Shown here one piece after another: positions 1 through 6,785 of a stretch of DNA of 11,505 bases (position 1 is the first letter of the stretch; each line of letters starts with the position of its first letter). The notes beneath the pieces were generated by a model. The model saw nothing but the letters and a program-made list of their open reading frames with translations, searched no databases and had not been told where the DNA came from. A program made the position numbers and the translations under genes. Origin of the DNA: Thermoplasmata archaeon (GTDB taxonomy: Archaea; Thermoplasmatota; Thermoplasmata; UBA184); the NCBI GenBank assembly GCA_021827545.1, contig JAKAVH010000040.1:1-11505 (forward strand). The letters run 5' to 3'.

Positions 1-338
1 GTCAGTTCACCTCGCCCGTGAGCTGGTGGAACGGCACCGCGTACGGCTGGCGGACGGTCTACGGGATCGGGATCGTGGCCGGCTCCCGCCACCTGACCCT
101 CGACCAGGAGTTCGAGCAGTGGTTCCTGAGCGGGGCCGTCCAGGCCCAGATCCCGACGAACGAGTGGGAATACCCCGCGAACGCGACGATCCCTCTGCCG
201 GCCGTCTTCGGCGCCGCGGTGCCGCCGTCCACGATCGTTCCGCTGAACGCCCTAACGACGCCGGACGCGGTCGCCGGTTCCCTTCCGGGTTGGGTCGCGA
301 CGTACGAGCAGCTCGCGAACCAGCTCCTGCCGCCATGA
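1..338 (+). CDS. thiB: Thiamine ABC transporter substrate-binding protein, C-terminal part (ThiB-like)
   Basis: Only the last 111 codons are present; the frame is open from base 3 and the gene starts upstream of the window. Family role: an extracytoplasmic protein that captures thiamine or its phosphates and hands them to the membrane permease. Seen: a stretch WRTVYGIGIVAGSRH (from visible residue 16), a helix ending in QAQIP, then the motif IPTNEWEYP (visible residues 50-58), IPLPAVF, and a final helix WVATYEQLANQLLPP. From memory this order matches the C-terminus of E. coli ThiB/TbpA (an IPTGNWMYP-like motif, then a terminal Trp-containing helix), where the Trp of that motif lines the thiamine pocket; here it would be W55. 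The stop overlaps the permease ATG as ATGA, so the genes are translationally coupled. The signal peptide cannot be seen. An iron- or putrescine-type binding protein is possible but fits the motif less well. Confidence 0.8.
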   Translation, partial: QFTSPVSWWNGTAYGWRTVYGIGIVAGSRHLTLDQEFEQWFLSGAVQAQIPTNEWEYPANATIPLPAVFGAAVPPSTIVPLNALTTPDAVAGSLPGWVATYEQLANQLLPP

Positions 339-1957
339 GGATCTCCGGGCGCGACATGCTCGCGCTCTCGCCGGCGCTCGCGTTCGTCGTCCTGTTCGCC
401 CTCGTGCCGGCGGTCGTCCTGTTCGCGAGCACCGCCGCGGCGGCCGGGGGTCTCGGCGGGATCGTCGCCATCGTTTCGAGCCCCCTCAACGTCGCGTCGA
501 TCGAGAACTCCCTCGAGCAGGGGGGCCTGTCGGCGCTGCTCGCGGTCGCGCTCGGGTACCCCGCCGGGGTCTTCTTCGGCCGATACGCCTTTCCCGGGCG
601 GGACATCCTGCGCTCGCTGCTCCTGGTCCCGTTCCTCCTCCCGAGCCTGATCGTCGTCTTCGGCGTCCTCGACCTGTTCGGCGCGGACGGGGTGCTCTCG
701 TCGGCCGTGCCGTGGTTCGGGACGTTCGGTTCCGGCCTTCCCGCGATCGTCGTCGCGAACCTCGCCTTCAACGTCCCGATCGTCGTCCTCTTCACCTCGA
801 CCGGTGGCGAGAGCGCTCCGCGCGACCTCGAGGAGACAGTCGCCTCGCTCGGCGGTTCGCCGGGGCGCGCGTACGTCGACGTATGGGCGGCCCCGACCTG
901 GGTCGGCGCGGCCGCGGGAGGGCTGCTCACGTTCCTGTTCTCGTCGCTGTCGTTCGCGCCGCCCCTGCTCCTGTGCGGTCCCCGATGCTACACGGTCGAG
1001 GCCCGGATCTGGTCGCTCGCGTCCCTCACGCTCGAGCCGACCGCCGCCGGCGCGCTCGCGCTCGCGATGGTCGGGCTTTTCCTCCTTCCGACGGTCGCCT
1101 ACCTCGCGCTGCTCGGGCGCCTTCGCGGCGCCTCGGGCCGGGCCCGGCCGCGCCGGCGCTCCGTCCCCGGGCGGTCGGTCGTCGGCGTCGCCCTCGCGGC
1201 CGAGACCGCGCTCGTCCTCGGGAGCGTCGTGGTCCTCCTCGCGGCCGTCCTCGACCGCACGCTCGCGCCGATCGGGAGCCGGGGACCCGCGAGCGCCTGG
1301 GTCGCCCTCTTCTCGGACGCGACGACGGCGCGCCTCGGGGTCAGTGCGGTCGGGCTGGTCGCGAACACGCTCCTCTTCGCCACGGGGGCCGCGGTCGTCG
1401 CCCTCCTCCTCGGGATCGTGCTCGGGTACGCGGTCCAGGGGCGTCCCGCGCGGGCGGGCGCGCTCGGCCTCGTGCTGTTCGTCCCCCTTCTGCTCTCGCC
1501 GGTCGTGCTCGCGGTCGCGCTCGCCGAGTTCTGGCGGCCCTTGCTCGGAGGGGCGCCGAACGTGTGGATCCTGGTGATCGTCAGCCAGTCGATCCTCGCG
1601 CTCCCGTTCGCGCTCCAGAGCATCGAGATCCCGCTCACCGGTCTCTCTCCGTCGGTCCGCGAGGGAGCCGAAGCGCTCGGTGCGTCCCGATGGGTCGCGT
1701 TCGTCGACGCGGACCTTCCCCGGGTGCGCGACGGCCTCGCCACCGCCGGCCTCTTCGCGTTCGCGCTCGGCCTCGGGGAATTCACCGCCACCAACTTCCT
1801 CGTCACGGCCCGGCTGACCACGCTCCCGGTCGCGCTCTACGAGCTCGCCGATAGCCGCCTCTTCGCGGTCGCCGACGCGGCGGCGGGGCTCTTGTTGCTC
1901 CTCAGCCTCGCGGTCTTCCTCGCGATCGCCGTCGGAGGCCGACGTGTCGAGCTCTGA
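335..1957 (+). CDS. thiP: Thiamine ABC transporter permease, fused two-domain (ThiP-like)
   Basis: A 540-residue integral membrane protein with two homologous permease halves in one chain, as in ThiP/FbpB-type importers (E. coli ThiP is of similar length). Seen: about twelve hydrophobic segments, beginning at residues 10-32 and ending at 513-534. There are two cytoplasmic coupling loops of the EAA type: residues about 166-190 (EETVASLGG...) and 443-466 (EGAEALGASRWVAFVDADLP), the second being closer to consensus. An Arg-rich linker (about 262-280) separates the halves. ATG at 335 is chosen because it overlaps the upstream stop (ATGA) and gives a short MRISGRDML leader directly before the first membrane helix; longer in-frame starts would run antiparallel to nothing useful and into the thiB coding region. 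There is no clear Shine-Dalgarno, which fits translational coupling. Thiamine specificity is inferred from the neighbouring binding protein; iron(III) importers have the same architecture. Confidence 0.85.
   Translation: MRISGRDMLALSPALAFVVLFALVPAVVLFASTAAAAGGLGGIVAIVSSPLNVASIENSLEQGGLSALLAVALGYPAGVFFGRYAFPGRDILRSLLLVPFLLPSLIVVFGVLDLFGADGVLSSAVPWFGTFGSGLPAIVVANLAFNVPIVVLFTSTGGESAPRDLEETVASLGGSPGRAYVDVWAAPTWVGAAAGGLLTFLFSSLSFAPPLLLCGPRCYTVEARIWSLASLTLEPTAAGALALAMVGLFLLPTVAYLALLGRLRGASGRARPRRRSVPGRSVVGVALAAETALVLGSVVVLLAAVLDRTLAPIGSRGPASAWVALFSDATTARLGVSAVGLVANTLLFATGAAVVALLLGIVLGYAVQGRPARAGALGLVLFVPLLLSPVVLAVALAEFWRPLLGGAPNVWILVIVSQSILALPFALQSIEIPLTGLSPSVREGAEALGASRWVAFVDADLPRVRDGLATAGLFAFALGLGEFTATNFLVTARLTTLPVALYELADSRLFAVADAAAGLLLLLSLAVFLAIAVGGRRVEL
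1934..1938 (+). promoter_or_regulatory. Shine-Dalgarno fixing the GTG start of the ABC ATPase
   Basis: GGAGG lies five bases before GTG 1944, inside the last codons of the permease gene. It supports GTG 1944 as the true start and the 14-bp overlap between the two genes. Confidence 0.55.
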
Positions 1958-2912
1958 GCCGCTTCTCCAGGTGACGGGGCTTTCGTCGTCGTGGGACGGT
2001 CGGCCGGTCCTGCGCGACATCTCGCTGACCGTGGCGGACGGGGAGTTCTTCGTCCTGCTCGGTCCGAACGGGAGCGGAAAGACCACGCTCCTGCGCGCCG
2101 TCCTCGGACTCGAACCCCCGGACCGCGGCCGGGTCGTCCTCGGCGGCGTCGATGTGAGCGCGTGGCCCGTCCACCGACGGGGTATCGGTCTGATGTTCCA
2201 GGACCCGGCCCTCTTCCCCCACCGAACCGTCTACGAGAACATCGCCTACGCTCCGCTGCTGCACCGGCGACCGCGGCCCGAGGTCGACCGAGAGGTCGAC
2301 GAGCTCGTGAGCTTGCTGCGGCTCGGTGGGTTCGAGGACCGGCGGCCGGACCAGCTTTCGGGGGGAGAGCGTCAGCGCGTGGCGCTCGCGCGGACGCTGG
2401 CGGCCCGGCCTCGCCTCGTCCTGCTCGACGAGCCGTTCGCCTCGATCGACGTCGAGCTCAAGGCGGAGCTCCGCGCGGAGTTCCGGCGCGTTCTCGGCAC
2501 GCGGGGCATCGCGGCGATCCACGTGACGCACGACCGGGAGGAGGGATTGTTCCTCGGCGACCGCGTGGGCCTCCTCTTCGACGGCCGCCTCGAGCGCGTC
2601 GGGCGCCCGTCCGAGGTCTACGCGGGCCCCGGCTCGGAGCGGGCGGCGCGATTCCTCGGCTACAACGTCCTGACCGGGCCCCGCGGGCTCGAGGCCGTGC
2701 ACGCGGCCGACCTCCGCTGGGAAGCGGTGGGCACCGGGGGACTCGCCGCGACCGTCGTCACCGCAGGGTCCGTCGGCCGGGAGGAGCTCGTGGTCGTGCG
2801 GACGGACGCTGGCGACCGCGCCGAGCTTCGCCGTCGCGCCGGGTCGGCGCCGTTGAGCGCCGGGGACCGGGGCGGCGTTCGATGGGACCGGTCGATCCCC
2901 CTCGACGGGTGA
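1944..2912 (+). CDS. thiQ: ABC transporter ATP-binding protein of the thiamine importer (ThiQ-like)
   Basis: A 322-residue cytoplasmic ATPase that powers import through the upstream permease. All ABC motifs are visible: Walker A GPNGSGKTT (40-48), Q-loop Q86 in MFQDPALFPH, signature LSGGERQR (138-145), Walker B LVLLDEP (158-164), a D-loop reading ASID (166-169) where SALD is usual, and the switch histidine H196 in HVTHDREE. FQDPALFPHRTVYENIA is typical of the sulfate/iron/spermidine/thiamine importer ATPases. Residues about 236-322 form an extra C-terminal region in the place of a TOBE-like domain; E. coli ThiQ, about 230 residues, lacks it, so the protein is closer in size to FbpC/PotA-type ATPases. 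GTG 1944 overlaps the permease end by 14 bp and has GGAGG five bases upstream. Substrate assignment follows the operon, not the ATPase itself. The name ThiQ is therefore functional. Confidence 0.82.
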   Translation: MSSSEPLLQVTGLSSSWDGRPVLRDISLTVADGEFFVLLGPNGSGKTTLLRAVLGLEPPDRGRVVLGGVDVSAWPVHRRGIGLMFQDPALFPHRTVYENIAYAPLLHRRPRPEVDREVDELVSLLRLGGFEDRRPDQLSGGERQRVALARTLAARPRLVLLDEPFASIDVELKAELRAEFRRVLGTRGIAAIHVTHDREEGLFLGDRVGLLFDGRLERVGRPSEVYAGPGSERAARFLGYNVLTGPRGLEAVHAADLRWEAVGTGGLAATVVTAGSVGREELVVVRTDAGDRAELRRRAGSAPLSAGDRGGVRWDRSIPLDG

Positions 2913-2983
2913 AGGTCGGCGCTCGGAAGGCCAAGCGACCGAGTCGGCGCCCGAGGGGCTCGAGCGCGGCGGGGGCAAGAGCC

Positions 2984-2990
2984 CAAAAAC
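2984..2990 (+). promoter_or_regulatory. Possible archaeal TATA-type element for aconitase
   Basis: The A-run in CAAAAAC is the only A/T-rich patch in the 98 bp between the ATPase stop and the aconitase ATG at 3011. Its centre lies about 24 bp upstream of that ATG, and no Shine-Dalgarno precedes the ATG, which fits a leaderless archaeal transcript. The match to a TATA consensus is poor. The overlapping AAAAACCCTTGAC also resembles haloarchaeal promoters but would then place the transcription start slightly inside the gene. Confidence 0.3.
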
Positions 2991-3010
2991 CCTTGACGCT
3001 CTCTTCGAGC

Positions 3011-5767
3011 ATGACCGTCCCTGATCCGCTCGGCCTCGCCGAATCCCGGATGCTCGGAAACGAGACCGTGACCGTGTACCGGGTCGAGCGACTGGCCGGG
3101 GTCGACCCCACCCGCTTCGCGCGACGGCCGCGCACGGTCCGGGTCCTCCTGGAGAACATCGCCCGGCACTTCGACCCCCGGCAGACGCGTCGCGAGGACG
3201 TGGTCGCGCTCGCGAACGGCGATCGGATCGACCCGCACGCCGAGCTCGCGTACTACCCCGAGCGGGTCCTGCTGCAGGATTTCACCGGGATCCCCGTCGT
3301 GGTCGACCTTTCGACCTTGAGGGACGCGGCGCACGCCCGCGGGATCGACCCCGCCCGGATCAATCCCGTCGTCCCGGTCGACCTCGTGATCGACCATTCG
3401 GTCCAGGTCGACAGCTTCGGCTCGGTCCGCTCGCTTCCCCTCAATCTCGACCGGGAGTACGAGCGCAACGCCGAGCGCTACCGCTTCCTTCGGTGGGCCA
3501 AGGGCGCCTACCGCGGCGTGCGGATCGTGCCGCCGGGCAACGGGATCTGCCACCAAGTGAATCTCGAGTACCTCTCGGCGGTCGTCGTCACCCGGGGGAC
3601 CGACAGCGGGGCGGTCGCGTTCCCGGACACCCTCATCGGAACCGATTCCCACACCACGATGGTCAACGGGGTCTCGGTGCTCGGATGGGGCGTCGGCGGC
3701 ATCGAAGCGGAAGCGGTCATGCTCGGCGAGCCGTACTTCCTCGCGCCGCCCGTCGTGGTCGGTGTGGAGCTCACGGGCGCGTTGCCCGAAGGGGCGACGG
3801 CCACCGACCTCGTGCTCACCGTCACCCGGCGCCTGCGGGCGAAGGGGGTCGTCGACAAGTTCGTCGAGTTCTTCGGCCCGGGAGTTGCGGCCCTATCGGT
3901 GCCGGACCGCGCGACGGTCTCGAACATGTGCCCCGAGTACGGGGCCACGGCCGCGCTCTTCCCGATCGACTCGGCGACGATCGCCTACCTTCGGGGCACG
4001 GGCCGAGCCGAGGCGGTGGCGGCGAGAGTGGAGGCGTACGCTCGGGCTCAGGGGCTCTGGGGCTCCCCCGTGCCGGGGACGATCGACTACGACGACCTGC
4101 TTTCGATCGACCTCGGGACGGTCGTTCCGAGCGTTTCGGGGCCGAGGAATCCCGAGGAGGCGGTCGCGCTCTCGCAGGTCCCCGACTCGTTCCGCGCCGC
4201 GCTATCGTCCTACCGGAGCGCCCATCCCCGTCCTTCGAACAGCGTCGCCTCCCGCCCGTATCCCTCGGACGATCCGCTGCGACCGTTCGACGGCGAACGG
4301 GACCGGCCGACCGAGGGGGGGTCGGTCCCCTCCGGCCCCGTCGAGGACGGCGCGGTGGTGATCGCCGCGATCACGAGCTGCACGAACACGTCGAACCCGT
4401 CGGTCATGGTCGGCGCCGGGCTGATCGCGAAGCGCGCGGTCGAGCTCGGATTGCGCGTGCCGTCGTACGTGAAGACCTCGCTCGCCCCCGGTTCGAAGGT
4501 CGTCACCTCCTACCTCGATCGCGCCGGCCTGCGGCCGTACCTCGACCGCCTCGGGTTCGAGGTCGTAGGGTACGGCTGCACGACGTGCATCGGCAACTCG
4601 GGCCCGCTGCCGACCGCCGTTGACCGCCAGGTCCGCGAGAACGACCTGTTCGTCGCGGCGGTGCTGAGCGGCAACCGCAACTTCGAGGCCCGGATCCACA
4701 ACCTCGTGCGGGCGAACTACCTCGCCTCGCCGATGCTGGTGGTCGCGTACGCGCTCGCGGGTCGCATGGACCTCGATCTCTCCCGGGAGCCCCTCGGTCG
4801 GCGCCCCGACGGGACCGCGGTGATGCTGAAGGAGCTCTGGCCGTCCGCCGAGGAGATCCGGCGGATTGTCGAGGCGAACCTCGACGCCGCGATGTACCGG
4901 GAGCAGTACCGGTCGATCGAGGTCGGCGACGCGCACTGGGAGTCGCTGAGCGTCCCGTCGGGCGAGCGGTATCCCTGGGCGCACGACTCGACGTACCTCG
5001 CCGGGGCGCCGTACCTCTCCCTTCCCCCTCCCTGGCTCCCGCAGGGGGGCCGGCTCGTCGCGAGGGCCCGGGCGCTCGCCGTCCTCGGCGACCAGGTCTC
5101 GACCGACCACATCTCGCCGGCCGGCGAGATCGCCGAGGAGTCTCCCGCCGGCGCCTACCTGCGGGCGCGCGCGGTGCCCCGCTCGGAGTTCAACACCTAC
5201 GGTTCGCGCCGCGGCCACCACGAGGTCATGATCCGCGGCACGTTCGCCAACGTGCGGCTTCGCAACCGGCTCGTGGCGCCGAAGGAAGGCGGACTGACCC
5301 TCCACCTCCCGTCGCTCGAGCCGATGACGATCTTCGACGCCGCGCAGAAGTACCGGTCGGAGGGGGTACCGCTCCTCGTCCTCGCGGGGAAGAGCTACGG
5401 CCAGGGCAGCTCCCGCGACTGGGCGGCGAAGGGACCCCGCCTGCTCGGGGTCGGCGCGGTCATCGCCGAGGGTTTCGAGCGGATCCACCGGAGCAATCTC
5501 GTCGAGATGGGGGTCCTCCCGCTCACCTTCCGCCCGGGCGAGAACGCGATCTCTCTCGGCCTCACCGGCCGGGAAGCGTTCGACCTCACGATCCCGTCGG
5601 GGGCCGACCTCGCCCCCGGCGGGACGATCGACGTGGGGGCGACCGGGGAGGACGGAGCGACGAAACGGTTCTCGGTGACGTGCCGGATCCAATCGGCGAC
5701 CGAGCTCGACTACTACCGCGCCGGCGGCGTGCTCCCGTACGTGATGGCGCACCGGTTCGCGACCTGA
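3011..5767 (+). CDS. acnA: Aconitate hydratase, AcnA type
   Basis: A 918-residue cytoplasmic [4Fe-4S] enzyme interconverting citrate and isocitrate via cis-aconitate in the TCA cycle (or the glyoxylate cycle, of which nothing is visible here). Seen: RTVRVLLENIARHF near the N-terminus (41-54), GTDSHTTMVNG (210-220), GVGGIEAE (227-234), the cluster cysteines C457 in ITSCTNTSNP and C523/C526 in GCTTCIGNSGPL, SGNRNFEARIH (553-563), and the swivelling C-terminal domain with GDQVSTDHISPAG (693-705), EFNTYGSRRGHHEVM (726-740) and YGQGSSRDWAAKGPRLLGV (796-814), which holds the catalytic Ser-Arg pair (S800, R802 by family analogy). All expected residues are present. It is slightly longer than typical AcnA (about 890), mostly through a polar linker at 400-447. 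ATG 3011 matches the usual AcnA N-terminus; an alternative ATG at 3050 would trim 13 residues. The 2-methylcitrate dehydratase AcnD is a paralogue, but no methylcitrate-cycle genes are nearby. Confidence 0.95.
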   Translation: MTVPDPLGLAESRMLGNETVTVYRVERLAGVDPTRFARRPRTVRVLLENIARHFDPRQTRREDVVALANGDRIDPHAELAYYPERVLLQDFTGIPVVVDLSTLRDAAHARGIDPARINPVVPVDLVIDHSVQVDSFGSVRSLPLNLDREYERNAERYRFLRWAKGAYRGVRIVPPGNGICHQVNLEYLSAVVVTRGTDSGAVAFPDTLIGTDSHTTMVNGVSVLGWGVGGIEAEAVMLGEPYFLAPPVVVGVELTGALPEGATATDLVLTVTRRLRAKGVVDKFVEFFGPGVAALSVPDRATVSNMCPEYGATAALFPIDSATIAYLRGTGRAEAVAARVEAYARAQGLWGSPVPGTIDYDDLLSIDLGTVVPSVSGPRNPEEAVALSQVPDSFRAALSSYRSAHPRPSNSVASRPYPSDDPLRPFDGERDRPTEGGSVPSGPVEDGAVVIAAITSCTNTSNPSVMVGAGLIAKRAVELGLRVPSYVKTSLAPGSKVVTSYLDRAGLRPYLDRLGFEVVGYGCTTCIGNSGPLPTAVDRQVRENDLFVAAVLSGNRNFEARIHNLVRANYLASPMLVVAYALAGRMDLDLSREPLGRRPDGTAVMLKELWPSAEEIRRIVEANLDAAMYREQYRSIEVGDAHWESLSVPSGERYPWAHDSTYLAGAPYLSLPPPWLPQGGRLVARARALAVLGDQVSTDHISPAGEIAEESPAGAYLRARAVPRSEFNTYGSRRGHHEVMIRGTFANVRLRNRLVAPKEGGLTLHLPSLEPMTIFDAAQKYRSEGVPLLVLAGKSYGQGSSRDWAAKGPRLLGVGAVIAEGFERIHRSNLVEMGVLPLTFRPGENAISLGLTGREAFDLTIPSGADLAPGGTIDVGATGEDGATKRFSVTCRIQSATELDYYRAGGVLPYVMAHRFAT

Positions 5768-6575
5768 GCCGACCTCCCCGCCCGCAACGCGCCCTACGTC
5801 CCGGGACGAGCGAGGAGTTCCAGACCGCGAGCGCGTCGACCCGGTGGTATCGGACGGTCCGGTCGCCGACCGCTTTGCGCGCCTCCGCGACCGCCCGGGC
5901 GAGGACGTCGGGCGGGATCCCAACGACGTGGCGGCTCGCTCCCTTCGCGAGCAGGTCGAGGCGGTGGGAGAGCGGCTGGGTCACGTCCGCCTCCCCAACA
6001 ACGAGGAGCTCGTCCGGGGGCTCCTCCTCGAGGAGCCGACGCTCCCGGTGGCCCGGACCGAGGCCTCGACCCGGGCGGGGGTAGCCCTCTCGGGCGAGCC
6101 GGTCGTAGACGATGCGGCGGGGGTCGAGCGCCGAGCCCTCGATGGGGTCGCGGCGCCCGTCCGTGGGCCGCAGGAGAGCGAACGCACCGAGGCGGCCGAC
6201 CCGTACGGCTTCCTCGAGCGCCCGACGAGGGTCGTCCAGGAGGTGGAGCACGTGGACGAAGAGAACGGCGTCAAAGCTGCGCGAAGGGAACGGAAGCCGG
6301 GAGGCGACGGCGCGGACGAGGCGGTCGAGTCCCCTCGACCGGGCCCGGGCGAGCATCCCCCGGGAAACGTCCGCGCCGACGAGCTCGAATCCCCGCGCGG
6401 CGAACGCGAGCGAGATCCGCCCCGTCCCGACCCCGACCTCGAGGAGCCGGCGCGCGCCGCGGGCGCGCAGCACCGTTGCAACCGCATCGATCGTGGCGCG
6501 GTCCGCCGGCTCCCGGGTCGCGTCGTACGCGGTTGCGACGAGGTCGAACGCTTTGGCGAGGTCGCGCGTGCTCAT
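5586..6575 (-). CDS. Class I SAM-dependent methyltransferase
   Basis: The open frame from ATG 6575 encodes 329 residues, but only about the first 256 look like a real protein. Seen: SAM-binding motif I LLEVGVGTGR (44-53), the acidic post-I residue in GADVSRGML (D69), and a motif-II/III-like FDAVLFVHVLHLLDDP (101-116), as in UbiE/Methyltransf_11-type small-molecule or lipid methyltransferases. A C-terminal helical part (about 195-240) precedes VRYHRVDALAVWNSS (241-255), which looks like a natural family terminus. Residues 257-329 are an Arg/Ser/Gly/Pro-rich stretch; from residue 270 on they are encoded antisense to the end of acnA and are probably not homologous protein. A TAG at 5796-5794, two bases out of frame, would end the protein near residue 259 and clear of acnA; a frameshift or assembly error is possible. 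The substrate is unknown. The start lies 27 bp from a TATA-like element and has no Shine-Dalgarno. Confidence 0.78.
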   Translation of the reverse strand: MSTRDLAKAFDLVATAYDATREPADRATIDAVATVLRARGARRLLEVGVGTGRISLAFAARGFELVGADVSRGMLARARSRGLDRLVRAVASRLPFPSRSFDAVLFVHVLHLLDDPRRALEEAVRVGRLGAFALLRPTDGRRDPIEGSALDPRRIVYDRLAREGYPRPGRGLGPGHRERRLLEEEPPDELLVVGEADVTQPLSHRLDLLAKGASRHVVGIPPDVLARAVAEARKAVGDRTVRYHRVDALAVWNSSLVPGRRARCGRGGRLRSRTGAPSRTGARRRRGSSRARSPIGSGTSPRTVSSLRPPRSPPRRSSRRGRGRPPTGS

Positions 6576-6598
6576 CGACGGCCGCACGAGCGGGACGG

Positions 6599-6611
6599 AG
6601 TATTTCGCCCC
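6599..6611 (-). promoter_or_regulatory. Archaeal BRE/TATA-like promoter of the methyltransferase
   Basis: On the minus strand the sequence reads GGGGCGAAATACT. CGAAA resembles a BRE, and AAATACT is centred about 27 bp upstream of ATG 6575, in a very GC-rich background. No Shine-Dalgarno precedes the ATG. The spacing predicts an mRNA starting at or within a few bases of the ATG (leaderless). Confidence 0.45.
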
Positions 6612-6621
6612 GACGCACGAC

Positions 6622-6631
6622 GGCCCGGGCC
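6622..6631. promoter_or_regulatory. 10-bp perfect palindrome upstream of the methyltransferase promoter
   Basis: GGCCCGGGCC is a perfect inverted repeat lying about 10 bp upstream of the BRE/TATA-like element in the divergent intergenic region. Its position would suit an activator or repressor site, but with this GC content a pure G/C palindrome can arise by chance. Confidence 0.2.
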
Positions 6632-6725
6632 CTAGGTCGTTCCTCGGCCCTCGCGACGTTTTTCTGCTCGGAGGTCCTGGGGGTCGCGACGTGGTCGTCG
6701 CTCCGGAAGGTGGTTGAGGGTCCGG

Positions 6726-6737
6726 GCCCGTACGGGC
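6726..6737. promoter_or_regulatory. 12-bp perfect palindrome upstream of the glycosyltransferase
   Basis: GCCCGTACGGGC is a perfect 12-bp dyad 48 bp before the preferred GTG start at 6786, between two divergent genes. With no loop it is better read as a DNA site for a dimeric regulator than as an RNA hairpin. Its function is not known. Confidence 0.27.
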
Positions 6738-6775
6738 GGCCCCTCGGTCGATTCGTTCTCGGGGAGAGGCAGGTC

Positions 6776-6779
6776 GAGG
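6776..6779 (+). promoter_or_regulatory. Shine-Dalgarno-like GAGG deciding the glycosyltransferase start
   Basis: GAGG lies six bases before GTG 6786. It favours this start over the in-frame TTG at 6714, whose extra 24 residues are Arg/Gly-rich and precede the usual MIRLCINTQTPP-type beta strand. Confidence 0.4.
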
Positions 6780-6785
6780 CAGAAC

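Noticed and set aside
59..2086. A 675-codon open frame on the minus strand covering the whole thiamine transporter operon
   Set aside because: Its translation is Arg/Glu/Asp/Pro/Gly-rich with no domain, and it lies antisense to well-conserved genes. Long stop-free antisense frames are expected where third codon positions are almost all G or C.
2992..2997. TTGAC-like bacterial -35 box before acnA
   Set aside because: No -10 box follows at the right distance before the ATG, only 14 bp away.
4202..5923. A 573-codon minus-strand frame antisense to aconitase
   Set aside because: Composition is biased, no motif is seen, and the opposite strand encodes an intact aconitase with all catalytic residues.
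5844..6635. A 263-codon plus-strand frame across the methyltransferase
   Set aside because: It runs antisense to a clear SAM-binding motif and shows only charged low-complexity sequence.
6714..6785. TTG start at 6714 extending the glycosyltransferase by 24 residues
   Set aside because: The extension is Arg/Gly-rich, precedes the first Rossmann strand without function, and GTG 6786 has a GAGG at six bases.
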